DNA of 64,000 bases from DAHUXD01 sp963736455. GTDB taxonomy: Bacteria; Acidobacteriota; Thermoanaerobaculia; UBA5066; Gp7-AA6. The stretch spans positions 558,001-622,000 of the forward strand of contig CAVTON010000002.1 of assembly GCA_963736455.1 (NCBI GenBank), written 5' to 3'. The notes beneath the pieces were generated by a model. The model did no database searches. It saw only the letters and a list, made by a program, of their open reading frames with translations, and was not told the origin of the DNA. Below are positions 24,847-32,780 of this stretch, in pieces; position 1 is the stretch's first letter; the number at the start of each line of letters is the position of its first letter. The position numbers were made by a program, and so were the translations under genes.

Positions 24847-26121
24847 TTGCTCGGCTCGAGCGTACTGGCCGTCGTGATCGTGTTCCGGGGCGCCACGCTG
24901 ATCGACGGGACGGCCGCGCTGCCCGTTCCGGACGCGCTGCTCGTGGTCGTCGACGGCCGCATCGCGTACGCCGGGCCGCCGACCGCTAAGGCGCTCGCGG
25001 ACGTGCCGGCGGGCGCCGAGACCGTCGCGCTTCCCGGCCGATGGATCGTTCCCGGCCTCGTGGATGCGCACGTCCACGCCGAATCCGACGCCGACCTCGA
25101 GCAGATGCTCCGCTGGGGCGTCACGGCCGTGCGCCTGATGGCCGAGGACGTCGCCGCGGCGCGAGAAACGGCGCGCCGCGCCGCGCGTCCCGGTTCGAGG
25201 ATGCCCGACGTCTTTCCGAGCGCTCCCATCTTCACGGCGAAGGGCGGCTGGTGGGCGCGGGGAGAGCCCGCCGACACGCACCTCGATCGTTTTCCGGCGA
25301 CGCCCGCGGCCGCCCGCGCAGCCGTCGTCGAGGCCAGGGCGCTCGGCTCGACCGAGATCAAGCTCATGCTCGACGACATGGCCTGGTGCCGCGCGCCGCT
25401 GCCCGCGCTGCCGAAGCTCGATCCCGCCGTCGTGCGGGCGCTCATCCAGGAGGCGCGGCGCCAGGGAATGCGCGCGATCGTCCACGCCCCCGAGCGGGCG
25501 GACGCGGAGGCGGCCATGGCCGACGGCGCCACCGCGCTCGCCCACGGAGTGCTCGAGCCGCTCGAAGGCGCCGAGATCCTCGGGCCGATGAGGAGCCGCC
25601 CCGTCGACTACGTCCCGACGATGGATCTCTTCGAGTTCCTGGCGGATCCGCGCGCCTTCGTGGACTCCGTTCTCGCCGACCCGGTGACCACCGCCCCGGG
25701 CGGACTCCCGCCCGACACGGTCGCCCGGCTGCGGAGTCCCGAGTACGCCGCGATCTATCGGGAGCGCTATCCCAACTCGGCGAACGTGAAGCGGCGTCTC
25801 CCGGCGCTCTACGACAATCTCCGCCGGCTCCACGCGGCCGGCGTGCCCATCGCCCTCGGAACCGACATGTGGGCGTTTCCGGGCCTCGCCGTGTCGGTCG
25901 AGATGGGTTTCTTCGTCAAGGCGGGGCTGACGCCCCTCGAGGCGCTCCGCGCGGGCACGTACCGGTCCGCGCGGTCCCTCGGGATCGACGCGGACTACGG
26001 AACGCTCGAATCCGGCAAGCGGGCCGATTTTCTGGTTCTCGACGCGGACCCGCTCGTGGACGTGAAGAACGTGCGGCGGATCGGGGCGGTCTACAAGCGG
26101 GGCGAACGAGTCGGTCCGTGA
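24847..26121 (+). CDS. Amidohydrolase family metal-dependent hydrolase
   Basis: 424 aa from a TTG at 24847; a GTG at 24874 ('VIVFRGATLIDG') fits the family N-terminus equally well. Marks of the TIM-barrel amidohydrolases: 'GLVDAHVHAESD' (HxH), 'STEIKLMLDD' with a possible metal-bridging Lys, 'AIVHAPE', 'LAHGVLEPLE', and 'ALGTDMWAFPG' with the catalytic Asp. C-terminus 'LESGKRADFLVLDADPL' is typical of imidazolonepropionase-like and prolidase-like enzymes. No clear signal peptide. Substrate unknown. It starts 26 bases after purF and overlaps the next gene by 4 nt. Confidence 0.85.
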   Translation: MLGSSVLAVVIVFRGATLIDGTAALPVPDALLVVVDGRIAYAGPPTAKALADVPAGAETVALPGRWIVPGLVDAHVHAESDADLEQMLRWGVTAVRLMAEDVAAARETARRAARPGSRMPDVFPSAPIFTAKGGWWARGEPADTHLDRFPATPAAARAAVVEARALGSTEIKLMLDDMAWCRAPLPALPKLDPAVVRALIQEARRQGMRAIVHAPERADAEAAMADGATALAHGVLEPLEGAEILGPMRSRPVDYVPTMDLFEFLADPRAFVDSVLADPVTTAPGGLPPDTVARLRSPEYAAIYRERYPNSANVKRRLPALYDNLRRLHAAGVPIALGTDMWAFPGLAVSVEMGFFVKAGLTPLEALRAGTYRSARSLGIDADYGTLESGKRADFLVLDADPLVDVKNVRRIGAVYKRGERVGP

Positions 26122-27839
26122 GGCGCCGCGGAGCCCTGGCGGCGGGGCTCGCCGTCGCCGCCGCGTCGGCCGCTCTCTACCTGGTCTCGAAGGGCCTCTG
26201 GTCGGACGCCCTGATCGACTCCGGGCGCGAATGGATCGTGCCGGATGCGCTGGCCCGCGGCGAGCTGCTCTATCGGGACGTCGTGTACTGGTTCGGTCCG
26301 TTCACTCCGTACTTTCAGGCGGCGTTCCTGCGCGCCTTCGGTTCGGGGTTCGCGGCCCTGGTGGTCGCCGGAGCCGCCGCGGCCGCGGCGATCCTCGCCG
26401 TATTGCACGCGATGCTGCGCCGCGTGGCGGGTCGCCGCGCGGCCCTGGCCTGGACGGCGCTCGCGATCCCGGCGCTCGTCTTCATGCCGAACGCCGGCGG
26501 CGCGCTGCTCGGCATGGGATACCGCATCTGGCACGCCGCCGGGTTCACGCTGGCGGCCGTGGCGCTCGCGTCCCGCCCGCCGGGGCGCCGGCCGGCGCTG
26601 GTGGCGTTCGGTGCGGGAGCCTGCGCGGGGCTCGCCGGATTGTGCCGGACCGAGTGGGGCCTCGCCGCCGCGGCCGCGGTCGTCCTGGCGGGGATCCTCC
26701 GCGCGCACCGGGCCGGCGAAGGAGCTCGCCTCGCGGCGATCGGTCTCGCGGGCGCCGCCGCGGTCTTCGGCGCGGGCCTCGGCCTGTTCCTCTGGCGCGC
26801 CGGCGCGGGCCCCGTTCTCATCGACGGCCACGTTCTTCTCACCGGCCTGCCGCCGGAGACGCGGCATTTCCTGATCGCGTTCTCGGGCCTGCCCGACTGG
26901 CGGCGCGGCTCGATCGAGATGCTGTACTCCTTCGCGATGTGGGGCGGGGTCTTCGCGCTCGCGGCGTGGCTCGCCTGGCCGGGGTCGAGCCGGCGGCCGC
27001 GAGGGCTCGCCCTCGCGCTCTTCTCGATCCTCGCCGTCCTGGGCCTCACGGCCGCGCTCGGCGGCGCCGGCAGCGCCGTTCTCTTCAGTTCCGCGCCGCT
27101 CGTGTGCGCGACAGGGCTCGTCGCCGGCTGGCGGCGGCGCCCGGGATCGCCCGCGGCGATTCTCGCGGCCTCGGGATTTCTCGGGCTGGTGCTCTCCTAC
27201 CGCCGGCCGTTTCACATCGGCGACTCGGCCTACGTCGCGCCGGCGCTGCTCTTCGCGTTCGTTTGCGCCGCGGGGCTCCTGCGCCTGGCCGCGGCGTCGC
27301 GCCGGCGACGCGCGGAGCGGGCGGGCCTCGAGAGGGCCTTCGCGAGGGTCGCCGCCCTTCTCGTCGCCGCCGCCTTCGCGGGCCGCGCCTGGCAGTACGC
27401 GTCGATCGAGGCGGAGCCGATCTCCGGCACGTCCGGGCTGCTCTCGGCCAATCCCGACCTTGCTCGGGAGATCGCGGAGCTCGCGGCGCAGGTCCGCGAC
27501 CGGACGAAGCCGGGAGAGGGGCTCGCGGTCTTCCCCGAGGGCGAGCTGCTGAACTTTCTTTCCCGACAGCCGAATCCGATCCGGCATCAGCTCTACCTTC
27601 CCGGCTATCTTTCGAGCGGCAACGAGGCCGAGGTGCTCCGCGAGCTCGAGGCCTCGCCGCCCGGCGCGATCGTGCTCTGGCGCCGTCCGGTCAGCGAGTA
27701 CGACCGGGCTCTCTTCGGTTTGGACTACGGCACGTCGATTCGGCATTGGATCGACCAGCGGTACGACCTCCGGCCGTTTCGTGCCTCGGGGGCTCCCGCT
27801 CGGACGAACCCGCGCTTCATCGTGGGCTGGCGGCGATGA
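26118..27839 (+). CDS. Polytopic membrane protein, glycosyltransferase 39 (PMT/ArnT)-like
   Basis: 573 aa, GTG start overlapping the previous stop (GTGA). About ten to twelve hydrophobic segments, then a soluble C-terminal part of about 130 residues. An early 'DSGREWIVPDALARGELLYR' and 'YWFGPFTPYFQAAFLRAFG' correspond to the first external loop with acidic residues in GT-C enzymes. The same layout occurs in the gene at 33790 ('DEGTIAQSAERVLQGQVPHR'), so the two are paralogues. Such proteins transfer sugars from polyprenyl phosphate on the outer face of the cytoplasmic membrane; acceptor unknown. Confidence 0.75.
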   Translation: MRRRGALAAGLAVAAASAALYLVSKGLWSDALIDSGREWIVPDALARGELLYRDVVYWFGPFTPYFQAAFLRAFGSGFAALVVAGAAAAAAILAVLHAMLRRVAGRRAALAWTALAIPALVFMPNAGGALLGMGYRIWHAAGFTLAAVALASRPPGRRPALVAFGAGACAGLAGLCRTEWGLAAAAAVVLAGILRAHRAGEGARLAAIGLAGAAAVFGAGLGLFLWRAGAGPVLIDGHVLLTGLPPETRHFLIAFSGLPDWRRGSIEMLYSFAMWGGVFALAAWLAWPGSSRRPRGLALALFSILAVLGLTAALGGAGSAVLFSSAPLVCATGLVAGWRRRPGSPAAILAASGFLGLVLSYRRPFHIGDSAYVAPALLFAFVCAAGLLRLAAASRRRRAERAGLERAFARVAALLVAAAFAGRAWQYASIEAEPISGTSGLLSANPDLAREIAELAAQVRDRTKPGEGLAVFPEGELLNFLSRQPNPIRHQLYLPGYLSSGNEAEVLRELEASPPGAIVLWRRPVSEYDRALFGLDYGTSIRHWIDQRYDLRPFRASGAPARTNPRFIVGWRR

Positions 27840-28459
27840 CGGCGGCGCCGTTCCAGCGCCTCGCCGCGGCCCTCGTGTCCCGTCCGTTCGTCTACGACCT
27901 GGTGCAGAACCTGGCCGGGCAGGCCCGCGTGGCCGGGCGCCTTCGCGAGATCGCTCACCGGCTGCCTCGGCGTCGAGTCGCGGACATCGGCAGCGCCTCC
28001 GGGGGGTTCTCCCTGCGCCTCGGCATCGATCCCGTCTTTCTCGACCTCGACCCGCGCGCGCTCAAGGCTCTTCGACGCAAGGCGCCGGGCGCGCGCGCCG
28101 TCGCCGCCGACGCCGCGCGTCTTCCGCTCGGAGACGCCGGCTTCGACCTGGCCCTCTGCGTGGCCGTGCTTCACCACCTCGACGACGCGACCCTCGCCGC
28201 GGTCGTGCCCGAGCTCGCCCGCGTCTGTTCCGGCCGGCTGCTCCTGCTCGAGCCGCTCCGCAACGACCGGCGCGCGGTCTCGCGATGGCTCTGGCGCTAC
28301 GACCGCGGCCGGCATCCACGAACGCGGGACGAGATCGTCGCGAGCCTCGCCGGCCACTTCCGCATCGAGGAAGAGATCGCGTTCGCCGTGTATCACGAGT
28401 ACCTGATCTGCGTGGCCGTGCCCGCGCGGATCAGCGAGCGGCGCGAACCGCGTCGATGA
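27836..28459 (+). CDS. Class I SAM-dependent methyltransferase
   Basis: 207 aa, ATG overlapping the previous stop (ATGA). Motif I is 'RVADIGSASGGFSLRLG' near residue 47, followed by 'FLDLDPRALKAL', 'AADAARLPLGDAGFDLALCV' and 'AVLHHLDD', a Methyltransf_11-type fold. The C-terminal 'RTRDEIVASLAGHFRIEEE' is common in lipid or sugar methyltransferases. Operon position behind a GT-C membrane protein suggests a glycan or lipid substrate. Its last 29 bases overlap the end of the converging wecE gene. Confidence 0.8.
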   Translation: MTAAPFQRLAAALVSRPFVYDLVQNLAGQARVAGRLREIAHRLPRRRVADIGSASGGFSLRLGIDPVFLDLDPRALKALRRKAPGARAVAADAARLPLGDAGFDLALCVAVLHHLDDATLAAVVPELARVCSGRLLLLEPLRNDRRAVSRWLWRYDRGRHPRTRDEIVASLAGHFRIEEEIAFAVYHEYLICVAVPARISERREPRR

Positions 28460-29588
28460 CGCGCTCCTGATCCTCCTCCGAGAGCGACGTGTAGAAGGGA
28501 AGCCGGACCAGGCGCTCGCTGACCGATTCCGTGACGGGGCAATCGCCGGCGCGCCCGCCCCATCGGCGGCCCATCTCGGACAGGTGCAGGGGAAGGTAAT
28601 GAAAGACGGCCAGGATTCCGCGCTCGCGGAGCCCGTCGATCAGCCGTGCCCGGGCCTCGGGAGTCGGAAGAACGACGTAGAACATGTGGTAGCTCGACGC
28701 ACAGTCTGCGGGGATCGTCGGAAGCTGCGCCCCCGCATCCGCGGCCCACGATGCGAGGCCCTCGAGATAGCGCTCGTAGATCCGGCGCCGGAGGGCGAGC
28801 ACGGCCGTCTTCTGCTCGAGCTGGCCGTAGAGATAGGCGGCCAGGAGGTCGGACGGAAGGTAGCTCGAGCCGAGGTCCACCCACGTGTAACGATCGACCT
28901 CTCCGCGGAAGAACCGCTTGCGGTTCGTTCCCTTCTCGCGAACGATCTCCGCGCGGTCGAGGAGCCGCTCGTCGTTGACGAGGAGGGCGCCGCCCTCGCC
29001 GCAGCTGAAGTTCTTCGTCTCGTGAAAGGAGAGCGTCCCGAGCGTTCCGAGCGTGCCGAGGGGCTGGTCCCGCCAGGTTCCGAAGAGCCCGTGGGCGTTG
29101 TCCTCGACGACCGCGATTCCGCGCGGCCTCGCGATCGCGAGAATCTCGTCCATCGCGCAGCCGACCCCGGCGTAGTGGACGGGGACGATCGCGCGGGTCT
29201 TCGGTCCGATGAGCCTCTCGAGCCGGCGTTCGTCGAGGTTCAGCGTGTCGGGCCGGATGTCCACGAACACGGGCCGCGCCCCGCGCAGGACGAACGCGTT
29301 CGCGGTCGAGACGAAGGTGAAGTCCGGCAGGATCACCTCGTCGCCCGGAGCGACGTCGAGCAGAATGGCCGCGAGCTCGAGTGCGTGCGTGCACGAGGTC
29401 GTCAGAAGGGCCGGCGTTCCGAGCTGCTCGCGCAGCAACGCCGAGCACCGGCGGGTGAATTCTCCGTCGCCCGACACGTGTCCGAGCGCCAGCGCCTCGT
29501 CCATGTAGCGGCGCTCGTGGCCGACGAAGGACGGGCGATTGAACGGGATCTTGACGGAGACGGTGCTCCCGCCGGGGTGCGATGTCAC
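28431..29588 (-). CDS. wecE: dTDP-4-amino-4,6-dideoxygalactose transaminase (WecE/RffA type)
   Basis: PLP-dependent sugar aminotransferase, 385 aa. It follows E. coli WecE closely: 'IPFNRPSFVGHERRYMDEAL', 'GDGEFTRRCSALL', 'PGDEVILPDFTFVSTANAFV', 'LRGARPVFVDIRPDTLNLDE', 'VPVHYAGVGCAMDEI', 'VVEDNAHG', the PLP-binding Lys in 'SFHETKNF', 'AEIVREKGTNRKRFFRG' and 'YTWVDLGSSYLPSDL'. WecE forms dTDP-Fuc4N from dTDP-4-keto-6-deoxyglucose with glutamate. It is the last gene of a six-gene minus-strand operon and overlaps the ligase gene by ATGA. Confidence 0.92.
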   Translation of the reverse strand: MTSHPGGSTVSVKIPFNRPSFVGHERRYMDEALALGHVSGDGEFTRRCSALLREQLGTPALLTTSCTHALELAAILLDVAPGDEVILPDFTFVSTANAFVLRGARPVFVDIRPDTLNLDERRLERLIGPKTRAIVPVHYAGVGCAMDEILAIARPRGIAVVEDNAHGLFGTWRDQPLGTLGTLGTLSFHETKNFSCGEGGALLVNDERLLDRAEIVREKGTNRKRFFRGEVDRYTWVDLGSSYLPSDLLAAYLYGQLEQKTAVLALRRRIYERYLEGLASWAADAGAQLPTIPADCASSYHMFYVVLPTPEARARLIDGLRERGILAVFHYLPLHLSEMGRRWGGRAGDCPVTESVSERLVRLPFYTSLSEEDQERVIDAVRAAR

Positions 29589-30940
29589 GGGGTTCTCTCT
29601 GGCGCCCGGCGACTCTTCTTGAACCGCGCCGAATACTGGGTCCCATCCACGATCTCGATCCGGGCAGGGACCTTGAACGGTGGCAAGATCGTCCGGCAGG
29701 CTTCGCGCACGCGGCGCCGGAGAGCGTCGGGCGCCTCCGGGCGCTCCAGGTTCAAATATGCCGCGACCATGTGACCCGTGAGGGGGTTCGGTTCTGCCAT
29801 GACGAGTGCATCCCGGACGTTATCGAGCTGCAGCAGGACGCTTTCGACCTCGGCGGGAAAGACCTTCTGGCCGCCGACATTGATGGTCTCCGAGCGGCGT
29901 CCCCGGATCCGGAAGAACTCGCCGTCGACTTCGACCTCGTCCTGTGTGTTGAACCAGCCCTCGTCGTCGAAGGGGCTCGGCGCGTTCAGATAGCCGAGCA
30001 TCGCCGAGGCCGCGCGGATCCAGAGGATGCCGTCCCGGACGTGCGTCTCGAAGCCCTCGCCGCCGAGTCGGACCCAGAGCGAGCCGGAGTCCTTCGAGCT
30101 CGCGCGCAGTATCCCGAGCTCGGAGAGGCCGTAGGTCTGAGAGAGACGCACACCCGGAAGCGCCTCGCGCAGGCGCCGGAGCGTCGACTCGGGCATCGGC
30201 TCCGTGCCGTAGGTCACGTGCCGGAGCGAGGACAGGTCGTGGCGCGTGTGCGCCTCCGACAGGAGCAGGAGGTTCAGGAAGGTCGGCGTCGTCGGCAGCA
30301 CCTCGACGCGGTGGCGCTCGATCGCTTCCGCGATGGCGTCCGGGCTCCGCTCGTCCGTCGTGACGACGAGGCCGGCGTTCGAGAGGACGTGAAAGAGGGT
30401 ATTGAGGCCCCCGATGTGATCGAGAAGGAGAAACGTCAGGGTGCGCAGGGCGGGGCGTCGCGTTCGGAACTTCTCGAGCAGGCGCGGGAAGGAGTGGAGC
30501 GCCGCCTTCGGCTCCCCGGTCGAGCCGCTCGTGAAGAGGACCAACCCCGGCTCACCCGCGTCGGCCAGTCGCTTGACGAGCGATCGCGGCGCGCCGCCGT
30601 GACCCGGAAGGTGCTCGCGTTCCTGGTCGGGCCCGAACCGGACGATGTGAGAGACCCGTGCGATCTCGAGGAAGCGCGGCCGCTGGCCGGCGACCGCCGA
30701 CGTGAGCGGAACGACGATGGCCCCCCGATCGATCAGCGCTAGGAGACACGCGCAGACTTCCGGCGAGTACTCCCCCTCGAGCGCGACGATTGAGCCCGGC
30801 GCCACGCCCCGCGCCTCGAGCTCGTCTTCGAGCTCTTCCACGCGGCCCAGGAGCCAGGAGTAGGAGAACGTCCGCTCGCGCCACACGATCGCGGCCGCGT
30901 CGCCGGCCTCGCGAAATCGCTCGGAGAGCCATGCCGGCAT
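29585..30940 (-). CDS. AMP-forming acyl/aryl ligase (ANL superfamily)
   Basis: 451 aa, shorter than most acyl-CoA synthetases. Adenylation motifs: phosphate loop 'LFTSGSTGEPKAAL' (about residues 137-150), 'LPTTPTFLNLLLLSEA', 'SQTYGLSELGI', 'GWFNTQDEVEVDGEFFRIRG', 'INVGGQKVFPAEVES' at the domain hinge, and a C-terminal Lys in 'YSARFKKSR'. Next to a dedicated acyl carrier protein and an SDR, it most likely activates an acyl group and loads it on that ACP, rather than feeding general fatty acid metabolism. This is inference from context. It overlaps wecE by 4 nt. Confidence 0.85.
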   Translation of the reverse strand: MPAWLSERFREAGDAAAIVWRERTFSYSWLLGRVEELEDELEARGVAPGSIVALEGEYSPEVCACLLALIDRGAIVVPLTSAVAGQRPRFLEIARVSHIVRFGPDQEREHLPGHGGAPRSLVKRLADAGEPGLVLFTSGSTGEPKAALHSFPRLLEKFRTRRPALRTLTFLLLDHIGGLNTLFHVLSNAGLVVTTDERSPDAIAEAIERHRVEVLPTTPTFLNLLLLSEAHTRHDLSSLRHVTYGTEPMPESTLRRLREALPGVRLSQTYGLSELGILRASSKDSGSLWVRLGGEGFETHVRDGILWIRAASAMLGYLNAPSPFDDEGWFNTQDEVEVDGEFFRIRGRRSETINVGGQKVFPAEVESVLLQLDNVRDALVMAEPNPLTGHMVAAYLNLERPEAPDALRRRVREACRTILPPFKVPARIEIVDGTQYSARFKKSRRAPERTP

Positions 30941-30943
30941 GGG

Positions 30944-31651
30944 TCAGGGGCCGCACAGATAGATCGTCTGTCCGGTCACCGCCGCGCTCTCCGGCGCGAT
31001 CAGGAAGTCCAGGACCTGGGCGATGTCCTCGAAGGTTCCGAGCCTTCGGATCGCCAGACGAGCGACGAGCCGGTCGATCGTCTCCTGTGGCACGGCTCGC
31101 ATCATGTCGGTTCGAATGGGACCCGGTCCGATCGCGTTGACCGTGATGCCGAAGGGGCCGAGCTCGCGCGCGAGCACGCGCGTGAAGCTTTCAACCGCGC
31201 TCTTGGAGGCCGCATAGACCGCCTCGCCCTCGACCTGCAGCGGCGCCGCAACGCTCGAGAAATTGACGATGCGCCCGAAGCGCCGCCCGATCATCAGCTT
31301 CGCGCATTCGCGCGAGGCCAGCACCGTGCCGAGCACGTTCGTGCGGAGGATGTCCTCGGCGGTTTCGGCCGGAGTCAGGAGAGCGAGGTTCATGGAGGAG
31401 ACGCCGGCGTTGTTGACGAGGACGGCAGGCGCACCGTGTTTGCGCCGGATCTGCGCGAAGAGCGCGACCACGGCGGCCTCCTGGGTGACGTCGGCGATGG
31501 CGTGCTCGTATCCCTCGAGCGTCGAGTCGGCCGGGCTGCGGCTGCAGCCGACGACCCGGTAGCCGCGTCCCACCAGATGCTCCGCGAGGTGGCGACCAAT
31601 GCCCTTCCGAGCGCCGGTCACGACAGCTAGGGGAGCGACGTCCGAGCTCAG
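30944..31651 (-). CDS. SDR-family oxidoreductase, FabG-like 3-oxoacyl-ACP reductase
   Basis: NADPH-binding 'TGARKGIGRHLAE', 'VNNAGVS', catalytic Ser in 'VNFSSVAAP', Tyr/Lys in 'YAASKSAVESF', and C-terminal 'VTGQTIYLCGP' give a classical SDR near FabG. The conventional start GTG at 31621 would remove the first beta strand. The frame is open upstream to 'LSSDVAPLAVVTGARKG', and the only candidate initiation codon there is CTG at 31651-31649, overlapping the ACP stop as CTGA. I therefore extend the gene to 31651. It probably reduces a 3-oxoacyl group carried by the neighbouring ACP. Confidence 0.82.
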   Translation of the reverse strand: MSSDVAPLAVVTGARKGIGRHLAEHLVGRGYRVVGCSRSPADSTLEGYEHAIADVTQEAAVVALFAQIRRKHGAPAVLVNNAGVSSMNLALLTPAETAEDILRTNVLGTVLASRECAKLMIGRRFGRIVNFSSVAAPLQVEGEAVYAASKSAVESFTRVLARELGPFGITVNAIGPGPIRTDMMRAVPQETIDRLVARLAIRRLGTFEDIAQVLDFLIAPESAAVTGQTIYLCGP

Positions 31652-31947
31652 GGACGAGCCTCATCGAGCCGCGCGCGGACGTAGTCGGCCAGGCTCCTTA
31701 CGGTCCGGAAAGGGCTGCGCGCCTGGGAAAGCGCGCGATCGTCCATGAGCGAGACCGAGCACCCCTCGCGGTCGGAGAGCTTCTGCTCGAGCTCGACGAC
31801 GACCGAGACGAGGCCGATCGAGTCGAGAATCCCCGAAGAGCCATAGAGCGCGGTCTCGGCGGAGACCTCGGCCTCCGCGGGGCGCATCGCGATGCAGTAC
31901 CCGCGGACCGTCTCGACGACGAGGTCGAGCAGCGCCTGGTCGTTCAT
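31648..31947 (-). CDS. Acyl carrier protein
   Basis: 99 aa, acidic, with the phosphopantetheine-attachment Ser in 'GILDSIGLVSVVVELEQKL' (Ser about residue 43). It is unlike the housekeeping AcpP in its longer C-terminal part ('RSLADYVRARLDEARP'). It sits inside an amino-sugar operon, between an acyltransferase (overlap ATGA) and an SDR (overlap CTGA), so it is probably a dedicated carrier for one acyl group. Confidence 0.88.
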   Translation of the reverse strand: MNDQALLDLVVETVRGYCIAMRPAEAEVSAETALYGSSGILDSIGLVSVVVELEQKLSDREGCSVSLMDDRALSQARSPFRTVRSLADYVRARLDEARP

Positions 31948-32780
31948 CGGTCTGCCTCGAGATGAGGAGCGCCGGGGCGGATCCAGTGGTACACCAGCTC
32001 GGGATCATGGAAACGAAATCGGAGCGTGGCGTAGAGGTTCATCGCCGCGACGTTCGCGGCCGAGAGCTGAGCCGTCACGCGTTCGGCCCCGCGCTCCGCC
32101 AGATCGCGCAAGGCGCCAGCGAGCATCGCCGGTCCGGCGAGACCGGCCCGGACGGGATCAGCGGCGAAGAGCCGGACGTCTCCAATCGAGGCGGTCAGCT
32201 CGGTATGCACGAAGCCGGCGGGGTCGCCCGCCGGGCCCACCACGAGAATCCGCGTTCCCAACGAGGGATCTCTCAGGGCGCGCTCGATCCAGCGCCGGAA
32301 ACGGCGCTCGGCGGCATCGCGCGGGAACAGCGGGTCGGCATGATATCGGCCGAAGGCGAAGGCGCTCTCGGCGATCGAGGCGAGCCGAGCGCGGTCGGCG
32401 CTCTCGGCGCGACGGACCGTGATGCGAGGCGGCTCGAGCCGCTGCGCTTCGAGGCGCGGCAGCGTCGCGCGGATCTGGAGTTCGACGAATCGAAAGCCAG
32501 CTTCGGCGAGTCGTCCCGCCGATTTCGTGTCGGCCGCGGGAACACGGCATGACACGAGCTCGACGTCCTCCCGCCTCGCCCACCGCTCGAGCTCTTCTCG
32601 GAGCGCGCTCCCGCCCGCCGCGAGCCCCTCGCCGGCCGGACGGAGGTCGGCGACCCGGAAGCCGAACGCGTCGGCATCCCATGGCAGGACCGCGATCTCT
32701 CCAAGGCCCGTCCGGGCCGCCGAGAGCGGATCGTAAGTGGCTTCGAACGCCGCACCGCGGACCGGTGACTTCGCGCTCAG
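31944..32780 (-). CDS. GNAT acyltransferase resembling RffC/WecD (dTDP-Fuc4N acyltransferase)
   Basis: 278 aa. N-terminal 'EIAVLPWDADAFGFRVADLR' and 'AGRLAEAGFRFVELQIRATL' match the RffC layout, followed by a GNAT domain ('SADRARLASIAESAFAFGRY', 'RRFRRWIERAL', 'GFVHTELTASIGDVRLFA', 'VTAQLSAANVAAMNLYATL'). RffC acetylates dTDP-Fuc4N made by WecE, and a WecE gene is in the same operon. Here the donor may be an acyl-ACP rather than acetyl-CoA. No ATG, GTG or TTG occurs before the conserved N-terminal block; the only candidate start is CTG at 32780-32778, overlapping the preceding stop as CTGA. Confidence 0.8.
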   Translation of the reverse strand: MSAKSPVRGAAFEATYDPLSAARTGLGEIAVLPWDADAFGFRVADLRPAGEGLAAGGSALREELERWARREDVELVSCRVPAADTKSAGRLAEAGFRFVELQIRATLPRLEAQRLEPPRITVRRAESADRARLASIAESAFAFGRYHADPLFPRDAAERRFRRWIERALRDPSLGTRILVVGPAGDPAGFVHTELTASIGDVRLFAADPVRAGLAGPAMLAGALRDLAERGAERVTAQLSAANVAAMNLYATLRFRFHDPELVYHWIRPGAPHLEADR

